A stretch of 64,000 bases of DNA, from assembly GCA_020912385.1 (NCBI GenBank), contig CP087212.1, positions 1,054,001-1,118,000 of the forward strand. The letters run 5' to 3'. A program made the translations under genes and the position numbers. The notes beneath the pieces were generated by a model. That model searched no databases, was not told the DNA's origin, and saw only the letters and a list, made by a program, of their open reading frames with translations. The stretch comes from Neofusicoccum parvum. Lineage: Eukaryota > Ascomycota > Dothideomycetes > Botryosphaeriales > Botryosphaeriaceae. Positions 11,062-22,700 of the stretch are shown in pieces; within the stretch, counting starts at the first letter, position 1, and each line of letters starts with the position of its first letter.

Positions 11062-12291
11062 ATGGCCGCCGACCATGACACGCCCCGGACGGTTCCTCGT
11101 AAGCCCCCATGCACCTCCACCACAACACGCTCGCGTGCTCACAAACTGCCGCTCAGCCTGGGTGCGCTCTGCTCACAACGACTCCTCCGAAGACCTCCAC
11201 CTCGACACCCAGGTGACGCCGCTGCTGCTGCCCAAGACGCCTCAGACCGCCCGTCCAGCCTCGCACAACACGCACCCCTCTCCGCGTCCCGGTGCTCCCG
11301 CAGGCCGCCGCTTCGACCATGTCCGCGAGGCCGCTCCGCCGCTGCCAAACACATCGCCTGTCGACAGCGCGTCGCGCTGGCGCGCCTTCGCCCTCGCCTC
11401 CAAGTATCCTGACCCGCCTCAGTCCGCCGGCCGCTCGGAAGTCGCCTCGCCGGAATGGATCCGTGACAACTTCAACGACCTGGACTCGCCGTGGGAGCCG
11501 GAGCAGCCGATGTTGGTGGACCCAGAGAAGCAGCCCGGGTTCTGGCTGTTCAGCCATTCCAAGCGGAAGAGCCGCCTCCACAAGTTCCATGTGAGACTTT
11601 CCCCGGGCCGAGCTGCGACCCAAACGCCCATGACGTTTCGCGTGTTTCCTCGCTTCTTCTTATTATGGGCCTCTGTGACGCCGCCGTTGCGTGACCGTCT
11701 CTGTTCCTTGTTTCACGTTATTGACATGGCCTGCAGCACACCCTTATGCGCAACCCTTACATTCCGCTCGCCATTCGTATGACCGTCCTCACCTTCTCGG
11801 CTGCAGCCCTTGGCATTTCAGGCCGCATCTTCCACCTGACCAACCGCAGCAATTGTGACGCTGGCTCGTCCACCTACATGGCCATTATTGTCGATGTTTT
11901 CGCCATCGTATACCTCTGCTACATCACGTATGATGAGTACACGGCCCAGCCGCTTGGCTTGCGCAATCCCAAGTCCAAGCTGCGTCTCATTTTCCTTGAC
12001 CTCCTCTTCATCGTCTTCGACTCTGCAAACCTAAGCATTGTGAGATCCCCCGCACCCCGCCCAAAGATGATAGATTAACCCCTTATTCAGGCCTTCCAGT
12101 CATTAACCGACGCAAATTGGGCCTGTGTGGACAACAGCGAGCGCAACGATCCCGAGGTGCAAACGTGCTTCCAGTCAAGCGTGTGCAATCAGCAGAAATC
12201 CCTGACAGCAGTCCTACTACTTGCGCTCATGGCGTGGCTGCTAACCTTTGCTATCAGTACGCTCCGAATCGTGGAGCGGGTTACGCGCTGA
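11062..12291 (+). CDS. Srf1-like membrane protein (regulator of phospholipase D)
   Basis: A multi-pass membrane protein resembling yeast Srf1, which regulates phospholipase D Spo14. Exons are 11062-11098, 11157-11590, 11737-12039 and 12091-12291, giving 324 aa. The start at 11062 uses a strong GTAAGC donor and yields MAADHDTPRTVPPWVRSAHN; ATG 11075 is an in-frame alternative without intron 1. The N-terminal half is disordered and proline-rich. A conserved-looking patch follows (RWRAFALASKYPDPP, then EWIRDNFNDLDSPWEPE). After HTLMRNPYIPLAIR come four likely membrane segments: RMTVLTFSAAALGISG, YMAIIVDVFAIVYLCYI, LRLIFLDLLFIVFDSANLSI and LTAVLLLALMAWLLTFAIS. Between the last two is a loop with several Cys residues. 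Family call is moderately sure. Confidence 0.75.
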
Positions 12292-13002
12292 TGGCCGATA
12301 CTCCTTCCTCCTTTGTTTGCTTATATCTGTTTAATCGGTTCACTATACCCCGGAATGATACTACCTTTCTTCTTCGTCCTTCTCCTTTCTCCTGATCTTC
12401 GTCTTCGGTCCGACTGTGATGAGAATGCGTTGTTGAGAGTGGGTACCACCAAGAAATGGCGGAGGGCTCCGTGCACAAGGAACATCAACATCTTGAGCAA
12501 TTGGGGGTTGCGTTGAACGGGCCAGGAAAAAGCTGGAGCATGTTCGGATTTGTTCCCGTTCATCTCCGGGAGTTTTCGGGAAAGCACTTCAACCGCCATC
12601 TCTCGGAGTTTCCATCCTCGGCTGACAACAGGTTTGCTCAAAGCGCAATCTGACTCGCAAAGACGCCTGGTAACCTATATGCTTGGCCTTTATTTGAGCC
12701 GGCGGGTAAACTTGCTGAGCAACCAAAGAGCACTGTACAACGCCTTCTACACGCAAGCACCGGAGACAAGGCAAAGCACATGAATGCGTTTGTACTTGTC
12801 TCAGTTTGCATACGTCAAGGTCTGTGGTAAGGTAGAAATGTACATGATGCCTGGTAGGTCTTCCACTCGATGTCTCTTTATATTGTACATCTATTCTCTC
12901 TGGATTTATCTCTGTCGTGGTTCTGTCTATACTTGAACAAAAGCAAGCTATTGGCGTACTTTCATCCACATTTCTGCCTGAAGGCTCTCTGATTAGCTGG
13001 AA
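12292..13002. other. Intergenic region
   Basis: No supported gene. A long minus-strand open frame covers part of it but lacks protein-like composition and overlaps the next gene. Confidence 0.5.
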
Positions 13003-14154
13003 ATGCCCGTGACACTTCATCAACGCAACCGCTCTCCCATACCGGACTGGGACTTCCCGACATATCCTTCTCCAGGACACCGCCGTCATTGGGTTCGGAC
13101 TCGTAGGCGCTTTGGCCCCTGTTGTGCGCACGGCCAACATATCCATCCTCACTGCCTTCACGCCCACCGATCCTACTACGATTTCGTCAACGCTGACGGC
13201 GACGAACTCGTTACCGTCCGCCGTCGCGCCCCAACAACCAACAACAATTGCAACTGCCATGGCCGGTTCTGGAATTGGCTCTGCCCATGCTTCGGACCGT
13301 GCGGGTGCGTGCGCCGTAACGAAGGACGAGGCCGGACAAGAAACAGGCAGCAATGGAGGAGAGAAGACACGTGCCCCTGCCACGTCTGCGTCGAGCACGA
13401 AAGGGACGCTGTCGAAGCCACCGGAAGGACATGGGAGCGAGGACGGCGGAGCAACAGGGGCTGGAGGGAGGCGGGCCGTGTTCGTGTTCGTCTGAGGGGC
13501 GGGGGGTCGGCTTCGGATCGCTCGCCGCCGCGTCCGTTCGAGGGAGGTGAAGCGAGGACTTCGCCCTTCGCGCCGCCATCTCCATCGCCGCCGGTGCTTC
13601 CGCCACCGCCGCCGCCGCTGTATTCCAGCCCATATCATCGGAGGAGGGAAGGGGCGGGAAGGAGAGACCGTGGTCGCTGCACCTGTCCCGACTGCACCGG
13701 CGAGCAGCCGGACCTCATCGACCAGCTCTGCGCGGGCGTCGACACGCTCGCCGTCGGCCGGGGTCAGTGGGATGAGGGGTCGGGTGGCATCTTGCCGCCT
13801 CCGAACTCGCGTCTATCTTCGCGGCTGCGGTCCTTGGCGCGGAGGTCGCGGTCGAGGGGTTCGAGCGCGTCGCGGGCGGAGTGGGTGCGGGAGAGGTCGC
13901 GGAGGCCGTATTGGAGGGGGCGAGATGGGGACGCGGAGGGGTCGGCCCCGGGATTTTTAGATACGGAGAGTGATGATGCGAGGGGGTATGTGCCGGGCCT
14001 TGGTAGGCGAGATTGCGGGAGGAGGGGGCGGGTGAGGAGAAGGAGTGGACGGCGGGGGAGTGGTTTGGGGGTGGGACGAGTGGATGAGGTGTTAAATGAG
14101 AGTAGTGACTTTGAGGGATGGGGGAGGGGTTTGGATCGGCGGAGGGCTTGGTAG
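13003..14154 (+). CDS. Orphan Cys/Arg-rich protein
   Basis: I do not recognise this protein. The single-exon frame gives 383 aa. The N-terminus is His/Arg-rich. A stretch with dense cysteines follows, CNCHGRFWNWLCPCFGPCGC, with further clusters DTCPCHVCVEHER and GRCTCPDCTGEQPDLIDQLC, a spacing that could bind metal. A poly-proline run (PPVLPPPPPPLY) separates the halves. The C-terminal third is Arg/Ser/Gly-rich (RLRSLARRSRSRG), RS-like. The first CxC block has hydrophobic residues and might associate with membranes or be acylated, but that is speculation. High GC can create long chance frames; the repeated CxC/CxxC pattern argues for a real gene. Confidence 0.6.
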   Translation: MPVTLHQRNRSPIPDWDFPTYPSPGHRRHWVRTRRRFGPCCAHGQHIHPHCLHAHRSYYDFVNADGDELVTVRRRAPTTNNNCNCHGRFWNWLCPCFGPCGCVRRNEGRGRTRNRQQWRREDTCPCHVCVEHERDAVEATGRTWERGRRSNRGWREAGRVRVRLRGGGSASDRSPPRPFEGGEARTSPFAPPSPSPPVLPPPPPPLYSSPYHRRREGAGRRDRGRCTCPDCTGEQPDLIDQLCAGVDTLAVGRGQWDEGSGGILPPPNSRLSSRLRSLARRSRSRGSSASRAEWVRERSRRPYWRGRDGDAEGSAPGFLDTESDDARGYVPGLGRRDCGRRGRVRRRSGRRGSGLGVGRVDEVLNESSDFEGWGRGLDRRRAW

Positions 14155-14963
14155 AATGGAAGGAATGGCGGAGGCGGAAGGGATAGAGTAAATAGAATCA
14201 GGCGACTATAGGAGATGTAAAGCCAACATAACGGTCGATTAAGCCTAGGCCAAGGTTTACCAAATTCGCCCTATGGCCTCTCTTTACTTCGAGCATGCAA
14301 AGTTCCAGAGCAGCAGTGCGGACAAATTCCTATTCCAAAAAAAAAAAAAAGGAAAAGGAAAAAGTGATGAAGCTGGTGATGTGTGTGAATTTACACAACC
14401 TTTCCATGAATCTGACCCTTCACAAAACACACTTGACCATCCGCAATCGAAGTCTTCCTCCATATTGAAAATGCCTGAGAATATATACAAACGCTATCCA
14501 GATGAGTGCTTCGGCTCTTTACAGTTGTTCTTGTTCAAAGTATCTCAAGTGTTTCGTAGCGCGACTTCTGCCGACGAGGCGGGCTGATGCTCTGCAACAT
14601 CCAGAAGTTCGCCCCAACAGAAAGAACCATGGCTCGTATTCCAGAAAAGCAATTGGCAAATTGAACTGTGCTGCTGAAATGCGATGGAAAGCATGGGGAT
14701 CCCCGCGCGGAGGCAACAGGGTCTCGCGTAGGGCTGAGGCCAGCGCGGCGCAGCCGAGAGCTCCAGCCAGCTTGCGCTTCTGACAACTTCACCTCGTTTC
14801 CGCCCTCACAACGGCTGCCTGACAAACGCCAGCTGGAACTCCACTCGTCGCTTCGGCACAACAATCTCTCAGGCTAACCAAACCGCTGACTGTACGCCAC
14901 CGCGCTCCCTTCCGCGTCCCGCCAGCAGCCCGTCAACGCCATCCACTCGCTCGCCAGGCCACC
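14155..14963. other. Intergenic region
   Basis: No supported gene. It contains a 14-nt A tract (14337-14350) and a GC-rich leader just before the thioredoxin start. Confidence 0.5.
14337..14350 (+). repeat. Poly-A tract
   Basis: Fourteen consecutive A residues followed by GGAAAAGGAAAAAG, a simple low-complexity tract in intergenic sequence. Confidence 0.8.
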
Positions 14964-15597
14964 ATGTCGAAGATCACGCACATCAGCGGCCAGCCGCAGT
15001 GGAGCAGCATTTTGTCCTCCAACACCTACGTCATCGCCGACTTCTACGCCGACTGGTGCGGGCCGTGCAAGGTCATCGCGCCCGTCTTCGAGCAGCTGGC
15101 CCAGCAGGAGGCCAAGCCCGGCCGCATCGCCTTCGTCAAGGTCGATGTCGACGCCCAGCAAGGCATCGCCCGCCAGTACGGCGTCTCCGCGTACGTCAAA
15201 CCCCGCTCCCTCCCAAGTCCAAGAATCACCACTGACTGTACCGTCCCACTCACTTAGCATGCCCACCTTCCTCGTCTTCAAGAACTCCGCCGTTACCGAA
15301 ACCATCCGCGGTGCCAACCCGGCCGCCCTCCGCGCCGCTGTGACCAAGGCTGCCGCCGATGCTGCGAAGGGCCCTGCGCGCCAAAGCACCGCTTTCCAAT
15401 CCAAGGGCCATGTCCTGGGCGCGCCTGGCCAGGGAAACAAGACGACGGGCGATTGGGCGTGGAGCGTGCAGCGGAGGGGCAGCTGGCTGGATACGGTGGT
15501 TAGGTTTGTGGGGCTGTACATCACGACGCTGTTTTCATTCGATGCGTATGCGGCGGCGCGGGCGAGCCCGTTTAATGTGAACAAGAAGGACAAATAG
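14964..15597 (+). CDS. Thioredoxin with C-terminal extension
   Basis: A thioredoxin-fold disulfide reductase. Exons 14964-15190 and 15258-15597 give 188 aa, about 80 more than a minimal thioredoxin. The active site ADWCGPCK places redox cysteines at 32 and 35. The cis-Pro loop MPTFLVFK begins at the second exon, and the fold ends near the ALRAAVTKAAADAA helix. The extension contains a basic linker and a hydrophobic stretch (SWLDTVVRFVGLYITTLFSF), then AYAAARASPFNVNKKDK. The hydrophobic stretch could be a tail-type membrane anchor or amphipathic helix, which would tether the thioredoxin domain. No N-terminal targeting signal is seen. Thioredoxin call is certain; membrane tethering is inferred. 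Confidence 0.93.
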
Positions 15598-17475
15598 AAG
15601 GCACGGCGTGGGGGGCATTTGTTCGGATAGACGCTCTAGCTCCGGATGAGGGTTGTGTGGTGTTTTTTGGGCGTTCAATGGTGGGTTTGCTCTTTATACC
15701 ATGGTTCACGTGCATCAGTAGTTTCGACATGAACACTTCGATTCAATCACAGTAGGGATCATTCCTGCTTTTCCTCCTAAATAATCTCCGCCTCCTCCAC
15801 TGCTATGTCGGCCCTGTCGCCGTGGGACGCTCACGGTTATATGGATCCTGTGCAAAAACCCAAGCCACCCCAGCATCTCGTTTCTCAAGGATCCAATTCC
15901 GCGCCACGACCGTATCTGGCATTCAAGTACGGATCCGCATTGCCGCGCTAATGATAAAGTCGCTGAAGTGATGGGTCACTACCCTCGCAGGCGGACGCGG
16001 AATGGCTCTCCTAAAAACTACCCGTTTAGTGGTCCTCACTTCTTCCTCATTGTTCCGCGCATGGCGAAATCAACAACGAAAAAGACATGTCTTGCGGAGG
16101 GCCCCTCTTGACTTAAGTACACAGAGTACAGAGGTCCCGTCCGCGCTGACCCACCCACCCCGGCCGTTTGTCAGAGCCGCCGACGCTCTTCTTGCCCCCA
16201 GTGCCCACAAAGCCCCCAAGTGCCCACAAAGCCCAAAGTGCCCATGAAGCAAGCCCCCAAGTGCCCTCTTGACCCGCAGACAAGCTGCGCTCCCGACCCG
16301 CCCCACCTTTCTAGGCTGTCGTCGCCCACACCGCGCCCGCAGGCTGGTGTACCCGGACATATCAAGAAGAGGCACTGAAGAAGAAAAGAAGAAAAGGTTG
16401 GAAGGTGGAGGGCGAAGGGGGTTTAAATATGTGCTCCAGATGGGGTGCAGGCTCCTTCCGCATGTGACCGCGTCGCGCTTTTTCTCTACCAATGAGGTAA
16501 GTCGCAGGCAGGAAGCCCGCAGTCACCAGCGGATGGAACTCTGTGGAATGGCGGCGCCTGACTACCCGTTTCGGACTCCCCCATCACGGCAATCCCTCAT
16601 TCACTACGTCGCAGCTTCTTTTGGCGGGCATGATCCGGTCCTTCTGCTTGAGCTTGAGGGAAGCAAGGTGGTCAACATGCGAGTTTAGAGAAAGCGGTTC
16701 TAGTGCACCTATCTCCGAAGCGTAAAGTCACTAAGAATCTCCACCCGCACGATCCTCTCTCGTTTGTCTACCTCTGCCGCAGGCAGGTAGAAGAGCGTGA
16801 AATAATACAGCATCAGCGCTTACGAGGGTTGTGTCGAGATATAAGACGGGTTGTCGAAATGGGACAGGCGATGTCGAAAAGAGACAAACAGGTGATGTTG
16901 ATATTAGCATCGCATTGCTAAACATCTTCATACTTTCCAGACTCTTTCAATAAAAGCACATTCTGAAAAGCACCGTCGGTAAGTGTTTGCGGGTTGAGAT
17001 TGTTCATCGTGGCAGTGTTGCCCTACATGAAGAACGGCAGCCCGAATCCAGACACGAAAAAAGATCCTAAGACGTTGCTTTAGACCAATAGAGCGACGTG
17101 TCCGTACATTATGCTGACACTATTCCGTGCGGACTCGAGAAGTTTGGGGTGTGTACAGCATTCCTCATCCAAGCTACTTCTAAATTTCAGCACAGATGCA
17201 ATTCCTTGTCATGTAGTAATAGAAGTAGGATAAGAGCACCGGCCTGGACTAATTTCCCTGAAAGGCACCAACGCTCCAGTCCAAAGTGGCCATCGCAAGA
17301 AATCAATTTTGAACCCCATCCTGATCACGCCCCTCTTTGGTATTCCCCAGTAGCAAAAAGCATCCTAATAAAACTCCGAAATCCATCGTCCACGGATGCC
17401 TTCAATTTTGAAAAGAGCAAGTGGCCTGATAAGGGCCTAATCGTGGTGGTGAGCTCCTTCCTGGGACCGCCCTGT
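15598..17475. other. Long intergenic region
   Basis: About 1.9 kb with no supported gene. It includes the short tandem repeat at 16200-16267 and becomes AT-richer after about 16.7 kb. Confidence 0.5.
16200..16267 (+). repeat. Short tandem repeat, AGTGCCCACAAAGCCCC-like unit
   Basis: Three imperfect copies and a partial fourth of a 17-24 nt unit built on AGTGCCCA(C/T)(A/G)AAGC. Copies differ by small indels. It lies in non-coding sequence. Confidence 0.75.
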
Positions 17476-18092
17476 TCAAGTCTTCTTCACAAAGTGGGCG
17501 TAGATGACGAAGGTACGGTCACCCCGGATGCGAAGTGCAACTCCATGGTACATTCCGGCGGCCCAGAGGTTCTGGATCATGCGGGGTTTTCCGGCGGCGG
17601 TAGGGTCGCGGAAGGAATCTCGATGGAAGTGTAGCGTATACTCTTCTGGATCGTGCTCGAAAGTAGCGAAGGCAATCTCATGGAGTCTCTGTTGGCAAGC
17701 TGTCAGCACTGGATCATTATGGGTGAAGGTGAGAGTAAGGCAATGGGTGAAGAGCCTACCTCCCAGGATATGTCACCGCACATGTGGCGCGTACGAGTGA
17801 TGGTGGTGCGATTCCAATTCCGAAGTTCCACGCCGACCACAGCGCGGGCTATGTTGGTGTTGCAGTCCATGCTGCCGAAGGATGTGGTGGGTCTTTCGTC
17901 AAATGTCGGGCTTTGAGGGAGTTCAATCGCAGAAGGTCTGCGCGATAGTATCGACGGAAGCTGGCAGAGCGAAGACATTTTTGGATGGTGTGATTGCCGC
18001 ATGGTGAAGTTCAGCTTGCGATGATTCAACGATGGCTCAGTCTTAGACTTTTGAGCAGGCAATATAAAGGTCTCAAAGTGAAGCTCTGACAT
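17476..18092 (-). CDS. Hypothetical protein, two exons
   Basis: I do not recognise this protein. Exons (minus strand) 18092-17760 and 17688-17476 join across a 71-nt intron with a CTGAC branch point and give 181 aa. The N-terminal 60 residues are low in structure. The rest looks folded: SFGSMDCNTNIARAVVGVEL, then HMCGDISWE, and after the splice RLHEIAFATFEHDPEEYTLH, ending GVALRIRGDRTFVIYAHFVKKT. No signal peptide, membrane segment or known motif. The clean splice, and the change from disordered to folded-looking composition, support a real gene. Confidence 0.6.
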
Positions 18093-19751
18093 TGTGCTGG
18101 GGAGAAAATTGGCGAATGGACAATACCCGGAATTTCGCGCAGCAAATCCGATGATGGATTTGGCTGGGTCTGGGGCTGTACTTTATGATATTATTTCTCA
18201 GAACTCCGTTCGTGCGAAGACCCTGTCTGTATAACGACAACGATTATGTGGATGCGAGTGCGGGTATTGGCGAGCGAGAGACAATCTGTCTCGCCAAAGT
18301 CATGTCCTTTCCTGAAGAAGCGATGCTCTGACCCACATCGCCTCCGCGTCGCAATGTTGCAGACTTGCACGCCCGTGAGACATGTCGGATCTGTCGCCTC
18401 ACAGGGATCCACCGTGAATTGATCTCCAAGAACGTACATCAGTGGATCTCTTTAATGTTCCGATTGGCTTGATGGATCGAGTTATAGAATAGAGAGCTAT
18501 ATAAAATACCTTTCGAGGCAGCAGCCGAAGCTTCGCCGAGATGAAGTAGACTCTACTTTTAGAAGCTCCTGTTCACGCGGCTACTATACCTGGGGCGTGC
18601 TATAGGAAGCAGCCGATCTTTCAGTTCTGATACGGAAGAGATACCTAGTTTCAGACGAGTGTCTATAGGAAGTGGAGCATCGCACGTTCATCACCGGCTC
18701 CCATCGCTTACCCATGCGCCATCTTGAAACGCGAGCTTAGCGAGGGTAATCAGTAAGCGGAGAACAGCTCAGACCTGGATAGAGGCTGTCCAGAGAAGCA
18801 TTACGATCACCCGGCAACTTGTAAAGATCATGCCGAAGATCCAAACCAAGCGTGCTGGCTTCGCTTGGTGCGAATGCAGGGAATTGCCTTATTTCGCCTC
18901 CTCAGCCTCGTTGATGCAGGCCATGATCACGTTGAGGAAGCTCACCGCGGAAGCATACGGCGTGCGAGTACAATAGGTGAGGTTCCCCATAAATATGTGA
19001 GACTTGGGTTGCTTGCAATGTGTGGAGCGAGTGTTGGGTTTCTGCAGACGCAGCCCGACAGGGGGCAGGCTCCCAAGCCGGCATTCGGCAGCACATGGCA
19101 GAGGGCCACAGGAATGCAAGAAGTTGCGTGGCTGCGGTTCGATTGCGTTGTTCATGATCACACGGTCGGATCTGACATCATCCATGGCCAACGTCCAGGC
19201 GTTCGGGACTGTCGTTCCGTGCCGGCGGCCTTCTCGTCGGGTTGTGTGGAGCGGCTGGGTGAGGATGCAGCCGGGGGTAGAGGGTGAGTGCCAACAGCTG
19301 GCGAACGAGAGCGGGTGCGAGCGACGGCTCAAGGCCTTGGGAGGACGCCATGCGGACGGGACATCGAGGGCTAGACAACGGGGAGGAGATGGGGAGCGGG
19401 CGACGCAGAGCGGTGGAGATGAGCACAGAGCACTGGGGGTTCTGGACATGATGTGCGACAGGGAAGCAGCAGGGAATGCGCCTGGCCTGGGGGCTGCGCG
19501 CGCCACTAGCCACACCTCGGCGCGTCCATAGCGGCAGCCTGCGACCCGCGACCTGCTTGTGTTGTGCGCGCAACCTCAGCACGCCGCCAGCGGCCTGCCT
19601 AATGTCTAATATCCACCCTGGCGCCATGTCGCCTGCCTTCGGTGGCCTGTAGAGCGCCTTCCCCCTCCTTGCTTCCGCACCACCACCGCAAGCCCCGCCA
19701 TCCCGCTCTCACCACGCCCTACCGCCGCGCTGGTCTCACTGCTCCCCCATC
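18093..19751. other. Intergenic region with possible unresolved minus-strand exon
   Basis: About 1.7 kb without a complete gene. The stretch 18470-18700 is AT-richer, with repeated words such as CTATAGGAAG and GCAGCCGA, possibly an old decayed element. A coding-like minus-strand segment near 18889-18976 is listed separately. Confidence 0.45.
18889..18976 (-). other. Possible terminal exon of an unresolved gene
   Basis: On the minus strand this segment reads ASAVSFLNVIMACINEAEEA plus Lys and a stop, with almost every third codon position G or C, as in the window's real genes. The open frame extends upstream but the composition there is not protein-like, and I found no convincing acceptor or start. 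It could be the last exon of a small gene or chance. Confidence 0.25.
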
Positions 19752-22700
19752 ATGGACCCCGATGGGCTCGAGCCCGATTCCTACACCGCCCAGCGCCTGG
19801 TTTGTTCCTTCGCGAGCTCCACCCAATGCGCCCCACTGACAGCTGGCCAGCAACACGCTACGCCCGAGCATCTTTATCTCACCTCGCGCCGCTGCTTCAT
19901 AGGCCCCGTTCCCGAGGGCTGGCTCAAGTCGCATCGCCGCGACTGGTACAGGCACCACCTGCATATCAACTACTCCTCGCGCGCTGCCACTTTCTCCACG
20001 AACATCAACATCACCCACGACCGTCGTACCTCCGGTCTCGACGCTCCCCGCGCCTCGAGATCCTTCCGTCCAAGCTTCCCACAGCCCGATGACATCGCCG
20101 CTGAGAGCCAGAATGATGGGAGTGCAGGAGACGCTACCGTTGTCGTCCCAAGGGCAAGCAACACGGACGGTGATATTGTAGACGAGGAGCTCGAGGCTCG
20201 GAAGAAAGGGCACTCTCGTTCCAGTACTGCAAAGAGCCGTAAAGCCGACAAGACGAGACCTGCTTACGGGAGAGATAACACAGGCTCTTTCGTCACCGCC
20301 AACGAAGTGCCACGCTCTCCTCCAAGCCCCGAGCTCCGTGCAATCTCCATGGCCGAGAGCAGTTTGCAAATACCCTCGTCTCCACGTGGTGATGCTTCTA
20401 CCTCTTCTTTGCTGCCCAGGACTGACCGTGCGCCCCCAGCTCCAGCCATAAAGCAGTCTGAAGAAGCCAATGGTTCCAAAGGCGAGGGTAGCCGTGGTCT
20501 TGTGAAGTTTGATGTACCCGATGACTCGAAACGTGCCGAGATCCAAGCCAAAGCCCGATTAGCCCAGGCCACTCTACGTCGAAAGGGCTCGCGCTTACGA
20601 AAAGCTAAAGTCTGCGACGGCCAGATAGTCAAAATGGACAAGATGCTGGTGCGCGTGGACGCAACCGTTTCCGAGATCGGTGAAGACTTTGACGAAAATG
20701 AAGCCCACAAGATTGAATCAAGAACCTCTGAGAAATGGCGAGAGTATATGGTTGTTTGCCGCGACAGCACTAACGATGAGGATCCCGACGTTCCATTCGT
20801 ACTTCAGATGCACAAGACACGCGTACGTCTTCCCATCTCCCCTTTTGGTCTTCACAACAGGGAGTTCTTTGGTCATGTTACAATGACACAGCCCTTCTGA
20901 AGAGCCCATGCCTTCGGGATCTAAGCTGACTGAACTCCGAACACAGGTGATCGCTGCTGTTGAAGGATCAAAGAAAGGCAAGAAGGCTAAATACGAGATT
21001 CGACTGAGCCCAAAATACACCAGAGTCAACCTCTACTCCTCGCTGGACAAGACGGTTGTCATTTGGACTCCGTGGCGGAAAGGAACCCAACTCTTCATCA
21101 TGCGCACTCGCTCAGGTTCTAGCGCAGCGGAATGGTACACCTTCCTCAAAAAAACTCTAGGATGGAACCGAGCTTCAGAACTGCAAATCAACGTACCGGA
21201 CCTGGATGTCAGCCTTCGCCTGGAAAATCCGTTTCAGGAGTTAGAATCATCCAAGGAATTGAAAGAAGCTGCCGAAGGCAATGCCGAAGCCATGGTAAAG
21301 GCAGTCCAACAAGAGCAGGCCATAGCGCAGAACATCATCACGCGTGCCATGGAGATGCTTGGCCAGACAACTGATTACGCTGAGGTTATCAAGAAGTGGA
21401 CCGAATCTGAGCGCATGGGACTGGCCTGGAAGCGCTATGATCGTCTGGAGTGGATTCACGGCCCAAATGAGCAGAAGATGTATGGTTCCATTGCTATGGC
21501 ACGAACGCACGAACTCGAACTACGCCCAAAGGAGCATTACCCAACGACCGCGAAGACAAAGAAGGACAACATGATTGAGGAGCCTGTCCCTGTAGAAGGC
21601 TTCTTGATTAGACTGACAAGTCAAAGAGGTGTCGACAAGAGACTGGGCCGAATGTTCTTCAAACGGCTTTATTTTTCGACACACGACAATTACCTCGTAT
21701 TTTCGCGACCTGCTAGAGCTGTTCCTCCCCCACCTCCAAAACTTCCGGGCTCTGGAGATTTACGAGTTCCGTCAGCTAGGGAAATATCGGAAGAAACGCC
21801 TTTGATATACGCCGTGAGTATACATCAGATCCCTCGCTGTCAGTCGTCTACAGATCATTAAACCCAGACAGGTGAACCCCTACCCGGTCAAAGATGGACA
21901 AGTCGAATGGCTCGCAGACGGGAATAGAGGGTCTCGGGAAGATGTTCGGCATCATGACCGGGACGCTGCCGATGAAGCCGAAAGAAGGACGGATCTGCTT
22001 CTGAAGTGCGACGGATACATCAACCTTTGCAACATCAAGAAAGTCAGGAAGGTACATCGTGGAGCCGCAGCAGTTGATGAAAATATCGATGAGGGCTCTG
22101 ACGTCGATTTCGACCTCGATGTTGATGACACGATGGGAGATGATGGAGTCACCAAAGAATTCGATGACGAGAGGACTTTCGAGCTTGTGCTGAAAAACGG
22201 ACTGATCATTCGCCTCCAAGTAAGACCAGAACCACTTCCGTTTGAAGCTGAAAGGCTAACGAGAACCGCTATAGGCTTTCGATAAGACGACAAAGAAAGA
22301 ATGGATACGGCGTCTCCGTCAGCTTGCGAAGTATTGGAAGTACCGCTCTGCGACCGACATCCAGCTTTTTAAGACTGTCAGGAAATACAATCTCGAACTG
22401 CTCAACATTGACGAAGAAGCCGAAGCCATTGTGGGCCAGTTCGCTCGGAAATGGGAGGTCTCACACGCGCACGCTAGTCCTGAGCTGTACAACCTCTGCG
22501 GCATCTCTGCGTGCCGTTCTATTCATGTAAGCCCTCATGCAACCCAACGACTTTCAATGTAGGACTCAGCCAACGTCATTTTAGATCTCCGGTGTACTCT
22601 TCCGTAAACCGCGCCGTCATGCCACCTTCACCCGTTGTTCCGTCATCCTCTCCGCCGGCACCCTTCTCATCTTTCAAGACTCGCTGCGCAAAAGCACGGG

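Noticed and set aside
12589..13638. 349-codon minus-strand open frame
   Set aside because: It overlaps the Cys-rich plus-strand gene, has no protein-like composition or motifs, and fits the expected antisense shadow of GC-rich coding DNA.
16269..16688. 139-codon plus-strand frame
   Set aside because: No protein-like composition and no splice partners.
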